Shown here: piece by piece, positions 8,101 through 16,429 of the stretch
Position numbering within the stretch: the stretch's first letter is position 1
How the letters are laid out: the number at the start of each line of letters is the position of its first letter
From: Chloroflexota bacterium
GTDB taxonomy: Bacteria; Chloroflexota; Anaerolineae; UBA4142
Reading direction: 5' to 3'
Assembly (NCBI GenBank): GCA_023381515.1
Contig: JAMCQI010000055.1
Coordinates: forward strand, 1-40,596
DNA: 40,596 nucleotides
The notes under the pieces: generated by a model
What the model was told of the DNA's origin: nothing
The model's database searches: none
What the model saw: the letters and a program-made list of their open reading frames with translations, nothing else
Made by a program: the position numbers and the translations under genes

Positions 8101-11100
8101 CTCCCTGAGCGACCCAGGCCTGGGCCGACCCGGGAGCTATTTGTGTCGCGGCCCGCATCTCGGCCATCGCCTTGTCCGGTAAGCCCTCGGCCAGAAAGGT
8201 CTGCGCCAGTCCGATGTATCCCAGCGAGTTCAAGGGTTCTATCTTGATCGCCTGCTCGTAAGCGCCCTGCGCGGAGGGCCAATCGGCCCGTTCGCGATAG
8301 AGGTCTCCCAACGCCAAATAGCCATCGGCCGAGGCAGGCGCCAGTTGAGTCGCCTTTTGGAATTGGGCAATCGCCTGGGCCCACTGCGTTTCCGCCTCGT
8401 AGGTTTCACCCAGCCCGATGTAGATGCGCGTATCCCGGGGCAGCTTGGCCATCGCTTTGATATAGTCTTGTTCGGCGGCCGACCAGTTGCCGCGTGCGCG
8501 GTCGAGATCCCCGAGTGCGACGTAGACGGAAGGCGACGCAGGCGCCGCATTGATTCCGGCGGCGAGTTGGGCGGTGGCCGTATCCTTCTGCCCTTGCGTT
8601 TGGTAAGAGCGACCCAGGCTCACATACCCGGAGGCGCTGGCGGGCGACACGCCGATGGCTCTGAGATAAGCCGCCTGTGCCGCTACGAGGTCCCCTTGTC
8701 CCTGGTAGAGGTCTCCCAGGTCGACATAGGCTTGAGCGGAAATTGGATTTACCTCGGTGGCCTTCTGGAACTGGGCCTGAGCATCCGCCGTCCGGCCTTG
8801 CGCCGCGTAGGCCAAGCCGAGATTGATGTAACCGTTGGGGTCGGACGGGGCTAACTGGATCGCCTTCTGGTAGAACTGTGCTGCTGCTGGGTCGGCCTGG
8901 GACCGGCTCAGGTTCCCCAGTCCGATATAGGCTTGCCCCGATGACGGAAGTGCGGTCCCACCTTGAAAGTCAGCTAACCCCGAGCTGATGGTCGTCCCCG
9001 ACCCGCCGACGGACAGCGCTTGGCGGAAGGCTTGCTCGGCGTCGGCCGTCTGTCCGGACTGCTGGTAAAACCTGCCTAGATACAGCAGTGACTCGATCTG
9101 ACCTTTGTCCGCGGCCACTCCCTGCCGAAAAGCGCTAACGGCCTGATCGTTTTGGTTTTGTGATTCCAGAAAAGCACCCAAGCTGTCGTAGGTTCTGGCC
9201 ACGCCGGGGGCGATTGCGATGGCGCGCTGGTAAGCGGCTTGGGCTTGCTTGTTGCGGGTCTGGCGTGAGTAAAGATCCCCGAGTGCGATTTGCGGATCCG
9301 GAAGGCTGGCGTCGACTTGAGCGGCCTGGAGATAAGCCTTTTCCGCGTCGTCGAGTTGGCCGAGCGCTTGGGCGGCGTTACCCTGAGCAACCCAATCCAT
9401 GGCATTCTTGGGCTGCAGTTTCGTCGCGTTCGTCATGGCGGCCAAGCCGTCCTGCAATTTGCCCTGGACAATCAGACTGCGTCCCTTGGCGATGTTAACC
9501 AGATCGGACCCTGGCGCCTTGGTCAGGGCATCTGCAAAGACCGCATTCGCTTCGTTCCAGCGGAGCTGCATCGTCAGCGCATTGCCTAAAACGGCGTAGG
9601 CAAAAGCATCGCCCGGCGCGGCGGCGGTTGCCTGTCTGTATTGGCTGATAGCGTCGTCGGGCTTGGCTTGCATCTGGTACAGGTTGCCCAGAGCGATGTG
9701 GGCGCTCGCGGCACATCCGGACAATGTGAGCGCCCGTTGATAGTCATTCAGCGCATTCGCCGAATCTCCGCGCATGGCCAGGAAATCGCCGAGATTTTGG
9801 TAGGCCTCGCAAGAACCCGGCGCGATCTGTGTGGCGGTGACTAACTTCTGGTTGGCCTGGTCGGCCAGACCTTGCTGGAGATAGAGACCTGCCTCTGCCT
9901 TGTAACCGTCCGGGTCAGTCGGCGACGCGGCAAGCGCCTGCGCGAACACGCGCAGCGCGTCCTGCAGTTGGCCCGCCTGCTGCTCTATGCGGCCGATAGC
10001 GAGGAGACCATCGCTTTGAGTGGCGTCCAGCTTTGTTGCCAACTGATCTTCTGTGATCGCGCTCGTAGAGTTCCCTTCCTGCAGAAGGATTTGAGCCAGA
10101 GCCAGGTGGAGTGCCACATTGCTGTGGTCTGCTTGGATGCCCGCGTTCAATGCAGCTTTTGCTTCGGCACCGCCCGCGTGAGCCGCGAGGGCCTCTCCAA
10201 GCGCGAGCCATGCCTGCGCATTGCCAGGTTCCAGGCGCGTGGCCGTCCGGTAATCGTCGACGGCTTGAGTGGATTGTCCCAGGTTCTCGGCGGCGCGCGC
10301 GGCGGCAATCCAGGAGGTCGCTTCGCCCGTCGCCAGCGTGGTGAGTTGGGTCGCCGCGCTCTGGGCCAGTTGGGGTTGCCCCAGAGCAATGGCCAAATTC
10401 ACCTGCTCGACGAGGAGGCTGGGATCGCCGGAATGCTGCTTCTGAGCCTCATCGATTTTCTCAAGCGCCTGGCCTGGATGGCCCGTCGAAGCGTAGAGCT
10501 CTGCGAGCCCGATCACGGCGGCCGACGAATTTGGGGCCAGGGCCAACACTTTTTGATAAGTGCGCTCGGCATCGCCGTCGTTGCCTTGCGCGATTTGAAC
10601 GCTCGCGAGGGCGATGTTCAGGTCAGCAGACCCAGGGAGCAACCCGAGACCTTGCTGCAGCACTCGAGTGGCCGAGGAAAAATCGCCCCGCTCGGAATAC
10701 AGATGAGATAGGGCGACGTAGCCCGCCTCCAATGTCGGTTGTTGGCTCGTGGAGGCAAGGTAGTTGTCCGCGGGCGAAGGGGTCCCTTGCTTTTGTTTCA
10801 GATCGCCGAGCGCGATATTGATCGGCCCGGCGAGGGCAGGAGCCACCTTCGACAGACCATTCTGCAGGGTGCTGGCCGCGTCTGCGGGACTGCCCATCTG
10901 CTCGAGGAGGCCTGCCAGCCCTACGTACCCGCCCGGCATCATCGGAGAATTGGACAAGAGTTGCTGGTAAACGCTTTCTGCCTCGCCGGTGCGCCCCAAT
11001 CGCTGATAGAGGGCTCCGAGGGCCAGATTAACGGATGAATCTCCGGGGTCTAGTTCGGACGCCTGCTTGAGTTGGTCCGCTCCCTGGGTGGTTTTGCCTT

Positions 11101-14100
11101 GTTGGATCAAGAGGCTGGCCAGAGCTTGCTGGTTCTGTCCCACCCCCGGCTGTAGGTGAACTGTGTTGCTGAACGTTTGGGTGGCCTCGGCAACCTGTCC
11201 CTGGTTCTGCTGAACCAGTCCCACACCGAGCATGGCCTGCATATCGCTGGGGAGAGCAGCCAATGCGGCCTTGAAACTCTGGAGGGCTTGATCGAACTTG
11301 CCCTGGCCGAGTTGGTACTCGCCCAAGGCGGTCCACCCGTCTGCCTTGTTGAGCGAATGGTCGGCCGCGGCCTGGTACTCGACCTGAGCGCGATCGGGCT
11401 GACCCTGTTGCTGATACCAGTTGCCGAGCGCCACACGGGACCCGGCGCTATAGGGAGCCGCCATGATCGCCCGCATCAGGTAACCTTCGGCAGAAGCCAT
11501 ATCTCCACGCGCCGTGGCGATCTGAGCCAGGCCCGAATAGGCAGAATCGTTTTCCACGTTGAGGCCGAGCACGCCCTGGTAGAGGGTCTGGGACTGGGAG
11601 AGGTTCCCGAGATCGAGCTGACTGCTCGCGGCCGCACTGTGATACATCACGCCCATCTGATACCAATTGACGGCGCGCTGCGCGTCCGCGTTCGCTAAAT
11701 CAGGACGGCCCGACTGGTCGTGGAGCATCGCCAGGGCTGAGACGGCCGGGCCAAAGCCCAGACGGTAGCCCGCCAGGTTTTCGAGCTGCCGGATGGCGGC
11801 GGGTTGGCCCTGTTGGCTCGACCAGAGCTGGGCGAGTCCCTGGTAAGGGGCGAACGTGATCGGATTGAGGCGCAGCGAGGTGAGGTATTCTGAAATAGCC
11901 CGTGCGGAATCGTTCTCGCGGCTGTACAGATCGGCGAGGTCGCTGTGGGCGTTCCAGTCCCAGATGTCGAGGCTGGTCATTTTCTGAAAGGCCTGCTCCG
12001 CCTCCGTCCATCGCTGTGCATTCTCGAGCGTCCTCCCGATCTGTTCATACGTCGGACCATCCTCGAGAATCTGGTTGGATTGGTTGAAGGCGGCCAACGC
12101 TTGATCGGTGGCGCCTGTTTGCGACCACAACTGGCCTAATTGGGAATAGTACGCCGGAGTGCCGGGCGCGGTGACCTGAGCAGCCGCCGCCTGGTAGGCG
12201 CCCGCCGCCTGGTTCGTCTGCCCAAGGGACTGATACATATCGCCCAGTCGCGTTTGGTAAATCGGGTTCGCGGGTTGGCGCGCGACGGCTTGTTGAAAAG
12301 CCTTGAGAGCAGAGTTGGTATCGAGTTTGATCGCGTAAGCTTCGCCGAGCAGGGCATAAGGCTGAGCTTCGGGCAGGATGGCCGTCGCCTGCCGCCAAGC
12401 CGTGATGGCGCTGTCGAGCTGGCCGCTTTGCAGATAGGCGCGGCCCAGGCCGATCGCGGCGAGATACCGGACGTTCGGATCGCCCTGCGTCATCAACGCG
12501 CGATAAGACTGGATCGCCTGGTCCCATTGGCCCGCGGTCAGTGCGGAGTTGGCCGGGATGACGGGACTGCTCGGCGCGGTCGAGATCACCTGATAGACGC
12601 GCCGGTTCAAGGCGGTCAGAACAGGACGGAAATTGCCTGGAAGGAGCCGCAGCTGCGGCTCGAGGGGGGAATCCAGTTGAACGATCAAGTAGCCGACGTT
12701 CCATTGCTTTAGAATGCCGAGCAGACGGCTGTCGACGAACTCGGCATTTTGATAATACATGGCATCGTAGAGTCGGGCCCAACCTTCGTCCTCGCGATGA
12801 ACATAGAGAAAGGTCCGGATCCCGTTCGTGCCGTGAAACTCGACGACGCGCGCATTTGCGGAATAAGCGATCAGACAAAAGTCGGTGGGATCGCTATCGC
12901 CGAGAACCACCGTCGGCTTCGTAAGCAGACTCTGGAACGGGTGCAGGAGGGGGGCGGCCAGCTGGCAATAGTTCGTATCGAGGTTGGCCTTATAGTTGTA
13001 TAACCAGTTGAAACTCCAGCGGAGCTGGGGGGCGCCGACGACGATCGCGGCCACAAGAGAGGCGAACGCGAAGGTATGGGCGCGGCGAAGCGAGATTCTC
13101 TGCAAGCCCTCCCAGGAAAGCCAGCCCACCGTGAGCGCCGCCCCTATGCTCAACGGCCAGGCGAGGCGATAAAGCAAGGAAGGGGTGACGAGAGTGCCCA
13201 GGAATTGAGCCGTCGGCGGAAAGATCAAGAGCAACGTCGTGAACACGATCATGCCAAGCAAGAATTGGGCCGAATGCGAGCGCGCCAAGTCCTTCGTGCG
13301 CCGCATCCGGCGGTAGAGAATGGGAAGCGCCAAAAAGGCTGGAATATTGATGAGTTGAAGGATCAAACGCGGGTGGAGAATATACCAGCCATTGTCCAGC
13401 ACGAGGATGCGTTCTTTGTTAAAGGCGCCGGAAATCTCTAGGAATAGGCTGGGGTCGCGGGTATCGGTGAGGCTGGTTGCAATCACGCCGTGCGAGGGAT
13501 GCTGCGCCTCGTAGAGCAGTAGGTAAAAGGAAGAGACCAGCGAGAGGAGCAGAATAACCGTCACGATAGACACGCGCCAAAAGGTCAGCCAATTGCGGTG
13601 CATGAGCAATTCGGCGACCGCGAAACCGCCCAGCCCCAGGCCCAACAGGGCGCCGGTAATGGGGTGAGTCAATGCGGCGGCGATCGCCGCAAAGAAAAGC
13701 CAGACCAACGTCTTGCGCTGAGGCCGGTTGAAATAGTCTAGGGCCAACCCGAGCGCCACAGGCACGACGATAAACCCGCCCACGACCTTGTCGAGGCTGG
13801 AACGGACGATGATTTCATAGCCGGGGACGGTGCCTTCGTTCCAAAGGAGCAAGTAGAGGCTCCAGATGGCGATGGTCCACGCGGCCGCGGCTCGATTTCC
13901 GGTCACGCGGCGGGCGAGGTAGAACATCGCCGCAAGCGTCAAGAGAATCAAGGGCAACTGCTGTGGTCCTACGAGATTCGCGGGATCGATCCCGCTGACG
14001 ACGGACATCATCGCCTGTTGGACGAACCAGGCGCTAAAGAGAAAGCGCGGGGAGATGGGAGCGATCCCGAATCGCGGCTCGACGACAAAGATCCGCGGGT

Positions 14101-14626
14101 CATGGATAATGCTCTGTATCCAGCCCAGGTTGTCAAACTGGTCTCCATCCATCGGACTGTGGAGCTGGAAAAAGAGGAGGCCGGCCGCCAGCACCAACAC
14201 CATCACCACGAGCCACGCGGGAATGGGGTCGTTCGATCCTTCCGGCGAGGCCGGGGCGCGCCACAGCTTGACGACCGCCGCGACCGCCAGCACCGCGGTC
14301 AAAACCGCAAAGGCCCACACATACGCCATGATGTTGACGTGTGCAAAGATGGCGACTTGGGCCACAATGCCGCACACGGCCAGGCTCGCGACGAAGGCGA
14401 GCGCGAGGCGTTCCACCCAACTGCTGCGATCGCCCAGAAGGCTCACCACAGAAGCACCCGGCAGCATGAACAGCGCGAGCACCAGGATCGCCGAAAGTGC
14501 GGGTGAGGCGGAAGCCAAAGGCTGGAGTACGGGAACGGAAATCAGTGTGACGACGAGCAATATCCAGAATTCCGGATTTTGACGAAATCGACGAAACGGC
14601 GATGAGCGGTGACCTTCAAATGTCAT
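5123..14626 (-). CDS. Giant membrane protein: GT-C-like polytopic domain + ~65-70 TPRs + C-terminal Ig-like domain, 3167 aa
   Basis: Residues 1-540 hold about 13-14 hydrophobic helices. A large loop after helix 5 carries an acidic cluster (MDGDQFDNLGW, about 158-169), which recalls the first-loop Asp motif of GT-C glycosyltransferases such as ArnT/PMT. Residues 540-690 form a soluble domain. From about residue 694 to 3064 the chain is almost wholly TPR units of about 34 residues with the Leu-Gly/Ala-Tyr/Pro pattern, near 65-70 copies. The last ~100 residues look like an Ig-like domain (GAVLTGTVQLNGTA ... YTIRLTVVDKSGNYG). The frame is uninterrupted over 9.5 kb. It may be a membrane-anchored scaffold, perhaps with glycosyl- or lipid-transfer activity; the function is unproven. 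It is the last gene of the minus-strand run, 73 bases after the AlkP gene. Confidence 0.8.
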   Translation of the reverse strand: MTFEGHRSSPFRRFRQNPEFWILLVVTLISVPVLQPLASASPALSAILVLALFMLPGASVVSLLGDRSSWVERLALAFVASLAVCGIVAQVAIFAHVNIMAYVWAFAVLTAVLAVAAVVKLWRAPASPEGSNDPIPAWLVVMVLVLAAGLLFFQLHSPMDGDQFDNLGWIQSIIHDPRIFVVEPRFGIAPISPRFLFSAWFVQQAMMSVVSGIDPANLVGPQQLPLILLTLAAMFYLARRVTGNRAAAAWTIAIWSLYLLLWNEGTVPGYEIIVRSSLDKVVGGFIVVPVALGLALDYFNRPQRKTLVWLFFAAIAAALTHPITGALLGLGLGGFAVAELLMHRNWLTFWRVSIVTVILLLSLVSSFYLLLYEAQHPSHGVIATSLTDTRDPSLFLEISGAFNKERILVLDNGWYILHPRLILQLINIPAFLALPILYRRMRRTKDLARSHSAQFLLGMIVFTTLLLIFPPTAQFLGTLVTPSLLYRLAWPLSIGAALTVGWLSWEGLQRISLRRAHTFAFASLVAAIVVGAPQLRWSFNWLYNYKANLDTNYCQLAAPLLHPFQSLLTKPTVVLGDSDPTDFCLIAYSANARVVEFHGTNGIRTFLYVHREDEGWARLYDAMYYQNAEFVDSRLLGILKQWNVGYLIVQLDSPLEPQLRLLPGNFRPVLTALNRRVYQVISTAPSSPVIPANSALTAGQWDQAIQSYRALMTQGDPNVRYLAAIGLGRAYLQSGQLDSAITAWRQATAILPEAQPYALLGEAYAIKLDTNSALKAFQQAVARQPANPIYQTRLGDMYQSLGQTNQAAGAYQAAAAQVTAPGTPAYYSQLGQLWSQTGATDQALAAFNQSNQILEDGPTYEQIGRTLENAQRWTEAEQAFQKMTSLDIWDWNAHSDLADLYSRENDSARAISEYLTSLRLNPITFAPYQGLAQLWSSQQGQPAAIRQLENLAGYRLGFGPAVSALAMLHDQSGRPDLANADAQRAVNWYQMGVMYHSAAASSQLDLGNLSQSQTLYQGVLGLNVENDSAYSGLAQIATARGDMASAEGYLMRAIMAAPYSAGSRVALGNWYQQQGQPDRAQVEYQAAADHSLNKADGWTALGEYQLGQGKFDQALQSFKAALAALPSDMQAMLGVGLVQQNQGQVAEATQTFSNTVHLQPGVGQNQQALASLLIQQGKTTQGADQLKQASELDPGDSSVNLALGALYQRLGRTGEAESVYQQLLSNSPMMPGGYVGLAGLLEQMGSPADAASTLQNGLSKVAPALAGPINIALGDLKQKQGTPSPADNYLASTSQQPTLEAGYVALSHLYSERGDFSSATRVLQQGLGLLPGSADLNIALASVQIAQGNDGDAERTYQKVLALAPNSSAAVIGLAELYASTGHPGQALEKIDEAQKQHSGDPSLLVEQVNLAIALGQPQLAQSAATQLTTLATGEATSWIAAARAAENLGQSTQAVDDYRTATRLEPGNAQAWLALGEALAAHAGGAEAKAALNAGIQADHSNVALHLALAQILLQEGNSTSAITEDQLATKLDATQSDGLLAIGRIEQQAGQLQDALRVFAQALAASPTDPDGYKAEAGLYLQQGLADQANQKLVTATQIAPGSCEAYQNLGDFLAMRGDSANALNDYQRALTLSGCAASAHIALGNLYQMQAKPDDAISQYRQATAAAPGDAFAYAVLGNALTMQLRWNEANAVFADALTKAPGSDLVNIAKGRSLIVQGKLQDGLAAMTNATKLQPKNAMDWVAQGNAAQALGQLDDAEKAYLQAAQVDASLPDPQIALGDLYSRQTRNKQAQAAYQRAIAIAPGVARTYDSLGAFLESQNQNDQAVSAFRQGVAADKGQIESLLYLGRFYQQSGQTADAEQAFRQALSVGGSGTTISSGLADFQGGTALPSSGQAYIGLGNLSRSQADPAAAQFYQKAIQLAPSDPNGYINLGLAYAAQGRTADAQAQFQKATEVNPISAQAYVDLGDLYQGQGDLVAAQAAYLRAIGVSPASASGYVSLGRSYQTQGQKDTATAQLAAGINAAPASPSVYVALGDLDRARGNWSAAEQDYIKAMAKLPRDTRIYIGLGETYEAETQWAQAIAQFQKATQLAPASADGYLALGDLYRERADWPSAQGAYEQAIKIEPLNSLGYIGLAQTFLAEGLPDKAMAEMRAATQIAPGSAQAWVAQGDLFRLQANWKSAEGSYQKAIRVAPTDPSGYLGLGMTFQAEGLNSKALEQYQTAVKVAPTSGPAYTALGDWYRAQADWKNSQAAYQQAMQVAPDEVMSYVGLAQVYQAQGKVNDAVAQLKAGIDNAPTSPDAYLALGNLYGLQGNGPAAKQTLQQAVKAVPSSSRVHVAMGDWFQSQGDSTNAEKMYRSAIDVAPAGEWKTGTLGLPYVGAYVQLGSLYASLGRNSDAMQVYQAAVKAVPGSGDALVALGDGYQAQADPARALQAYQQAVSADPTNSSALTRLGHAFQIQGRLPDAAAAYQTAVSANPGNAELLIAEGDYDLSRGQVGTAIQMYQRAAQIEPGNTDALTALAKALEWQAKFPEAEQVLNRSIAMAPGLAAPRTALGDYYAAQENWSAASGAYREALAQSPSDDLARQGIIKVYLAQNQAQAAAQEASRWAQNTSGADPQALVALGAADRAAGDMAGSEVTFRKMITYWPGNVDGYLGLAQTLQAQGQFNQAVSTLGQALAIAPNSPQAYVERGSALEASGRLDEAMADYRQAGTLDASLAAPLVSQAELTIAEGDQADAIQLLQKAVSAEPTSIGSYVRLKSIYLSLHWNQNAVDLMNQAIQDVSAAYPSPAIEPTFKARTLLLETQIPDGLEARFSLSDGLTATGDMGAALGVLNAALPLYPKNQALILTQIAQVYGDFNLVDLAHQYYQQAKAADPNQIASYLGEGSLYLTKQNNVTQAIDLFEQAAQVNGSLLEPYAMILNAYGQERFGRPTLNLDCPYAPRLVDCSVGVGDYTIHSGVDSNLEAKYQEIYDADPNSLANDIRLAAFYQAFQLYSQAITYWQRVVQMDPTNSQALMELGRLYERQETGRTEAARDVGMSLAFGPDLQEAHNLLVRLEHNRLSSPTSGAVLTGTVQLNGTANSDRLNQTSGFAYYKIEIGTGDQPTHWTQLALSYQPVANGLLATWNTYQRANGTYTIRLTVVDKSGNYGPWQDLTVQVKN
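7530..8535 (-). repeat. Alternating two-TPR (68-residue) super-repeat inside the giant gene
   Basis: Ten successive TPR units alternate between two types. One begins 'ALGDxYRxxxxW-x-x-A' (for example ALGDLYRERADWPSA, ALGDWYRAQADWKNS). The other begins 'YIGLxxxxxAEGxxxKA' (for example YIGLAQTFLAEGLPDKA, YLGLGMTFQAEGLNSKA). The unit of amplification is therefore about 204 bp, two TPRs, at least in this block. Confidence 0.7.
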
Positions 14627-14653
14627 AGCTGGTTACTCGCAATGCAGCGGGTG

Positions 14654-14678
14654 GAGGAGGCGAGAGAACCGCCTCCTC
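14654..14678. other. GC-rich hairpin between the AlkP and giant TPR genes
   Basis: A 9-bp stem (14654-14662 with 14670-14678, 7-nt loop) is followed on the plus strand by four T. On the minus strand, the transcribed one here, no U-run follows. It may stabilise or attenuate the transcript entering the giant gene rather than end it. Confidence 0.5.
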
Positions 14679-14699
14679 TTTTGGCTGTGTCGGCTTGAC

Positions 14700-16409
14700 T
14701 CAACCCAGGTATCCCAGGGCTTCCAATCGCTCTCGAATGACGCGCTCTTCCTCAGGGCTCATATCCGGAGTGGGCATATTCTCGGGCGCCTCGACGGCAA
14801 CATGCGAATAGGAAAGAGACAGGGCGGACCGGAGGCCCTCGGTCATGGCGGAGGAGAGAACCTGGCCGTCCATGACGTTCGGGATGGGCGCTCCCATCAG
14901 CCCGAGGACCGTCGGGGCAATATCCTGGAGCGAGGCTCCCTCAATCGAGCTCCCCGGTTGTATCCCCGGCCCGTACATGCACAAGATACCATTCATGCGA
15001 TGCGTGCCGCTTCGGTCGGGACTGGGCTCTAGCCACCGGTTGGAGGCAAAGTCGTGGACACCATAACCCTGGTTGCGCCAATCGCGCGGGGTAAATATCA
15101 AATCAGGTGCGTTCTTCAAGTAGGGTCCGTTGTAAAGATCCCCCGGCCGATAGGTTTCCCCGACAAACGGTTCGCCCGTATCCGGGTGCCGGAGAGCGCG
15201 CAGGTCGGTGGTGATTCGTTCCAACAGCATTTCGTACTCGGCCCCAGGCCCGACAATGCCCTGCGGCTCTCGGCCCTTGAGATTAATAAAGATCGGTCCG
15301 CCATAGCCCGCCGAGTAGGCGACCGTGTGGGACCAGTCCACATCCGCGAGAGACAGAAACGCCTGTTTCGCGAGCGCCTTGAGTTTGTCGTTGTGTTGGC
15401 TCGCCGTCTCCTGGACCTGCCCTCCCATACGCAAAGCACGCATGGCATTGAGAATGTGAAGGGGCGTGATGCCGAGACGGAACATGAGATTCTTGAGGGC
15501 GACGCGCGGAGTGCGTTTGAACTTTAAATACCCCTTTTGGACCAGCCAGGCGTTGAGATGCATGTAATGGTCCAGCGGGCCAAAGCCGTGGTCCGAGACG
15601 ACCAGAACGGTTGTCTCCTCGCCGGCTTGTTTAATGAGCCTATCCAGAATCGAATCGACCTGGCGATAAACATCCTGGATCGCATGCGCGAGCGCCTCTT
15701 CAGTCCGGGGATCTCTTGACGGCGCGCCCGGCCCTTTGGCTTCCATCTGCTTCCACATAAAATGTGAGATGATATCGACGCCGATAAAGACCGTGAAAAG
15801 AAAATCCCAAGGCTCGCGCTGCATCAGGAATTCCGTCGCCTCAAGGGTCATCGCATCCCAGGCGAGGACGTCCTTGACGAACTTGTCCTCCCCGCCTTGC
15901 GAGAAGATGCCCGGCGGATAAAAGCTGAAATTCGGCACGGCGGCCTTGACCTCCGCGAGCAACTCGCGCGGGTAGGAGGCGTCGGTGGCGAACGCCGGCG
16001 TGAGCAAGCCGCTGACCATGGAGCCATTGACCGGTTCGGGCGGATAGGTGGCGGGGACATTAAAGACCGTCGTGCGGTAGCCCTGCTGACCCAAGAGCCG
16101 CCACAGGCTCGTCCCGCGCCGGTGGGTGGCGTCGACGACAAAGGTGTCGTAGGTCCCCTCGCGGCGCGCATAAAAATCGAACAGACCGTGTTTGCCCAGA
16201 TTGGTTCCAGTCGCGAGCGTGCTCCACGCCGCCGGCGTGACCGGAGGCATCACGCTCTCCAAGTCTCCGGAGGCGCCCTCTGCCATGAGCCGGCGGAACG
16301 TCGGCAGGATTCCTGCCTCGGCCCACGGGCGTATCAAATCGAATGTGGCCCCGTCCACGCCGATCATCATGACGCGGCGGGACGGGGCTCTGTTATTGGA
16401 TGTTGCCAT
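14700..16409 (-). CDS. AlkP-superfamily type I phosphodiesterase/phosphatase, 569 aa
   Basis: This is an alkaline-phosphatase-superfamily metal-dependent hydrolase. The first metal ligand is Asp19 in MMIGVDGATFD, and the nucleophile is probably Thr58 in PPVTPAAW. Further metal ligands lie in GVDIISHFMW (Asp and His) and in VVSDHGFGPLD (Asp-His). A Thr nucleophile indicates phosphate-ester or phosphodiester chemistry rather than a formylglycine sulfatase. The C-terminus ERLEALGYLG is a common tail of this subfamily. There is no signal peptide. The start is fixed by GAGGAG six bases before ATG. It lies 20 bases after the upstream gene. A related domain is fused to ATP sulfurylase at 34539-37214 (shared G-Y-x-G...NxKGREPxG). 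The substrate is unknown; such genes often sit in surface-glycan loci. Confidence 0.85.
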   Translation of the reverse strand: MATSNNRAPSRRVMMIGVDGATFDLIRPWAEAGILPTFRRLMAEGASGDLESVMPPVTPAAWSTLATGTNLGKHGLFDFYARREGTYDTFVVDATHRRGTSLWRLLGQQGYRTTVFNVPATYPPEPVNGSMVSGLLTPAFATDASYPRELLAEVKAAVPNFSFYPPGIFSQGGEDKFVKDVLAWDAMTLEATEFLMQREPWDFLFTVFIGVDIISHFMWKQMEAKGPGAPSRDPRTEEALAHAIQDVYRQVDSILDRLIKQAGEETTVLVVSDHGFGPLDHYMHLNAWLVQKGYLKFKRTPRVALKNLMFRLGITPLHILNAMRALRMGGQVQETASQHNDKLKALAKQAFLSLADVDWSHTVAYSAGYGGPIFINLKGREPQGIVGPGAEYEMLLERITTDLRALRHPDTGEPFVGETYRPGDLYNGPYLKNAPDLIFTPRDWRNQGYGVHDFASNRWLEPSPDRSGTHRMNGILCMYGPGIQPGSSIEGASLQDIAPTVLGLMGAPIPNVMDGQVLSSAMTEGLRSALSLSYSHVAVEAPENMPTPDMSPEEERVIRERLEALGYLG

Positions 16410-16429
16410 TAGAATCTCCTCAATGGATA

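Noticed and set aside
5723..12900. Many open frames on both strands inside the giant gene (for example 5727-6791, 12045-12878, 9872-10711)
   Set aside because: Their composition is repetitive and Arg/Pro-rich with no motif. They are shadows of the TPR frame.
5123..14626. Regular ~102-bp periodicity that could suggest a tandem DNA repeat or CRISPR-like array
   Set aside because: The units are divergent at DNA level, have no spacers and translate as TPRs.
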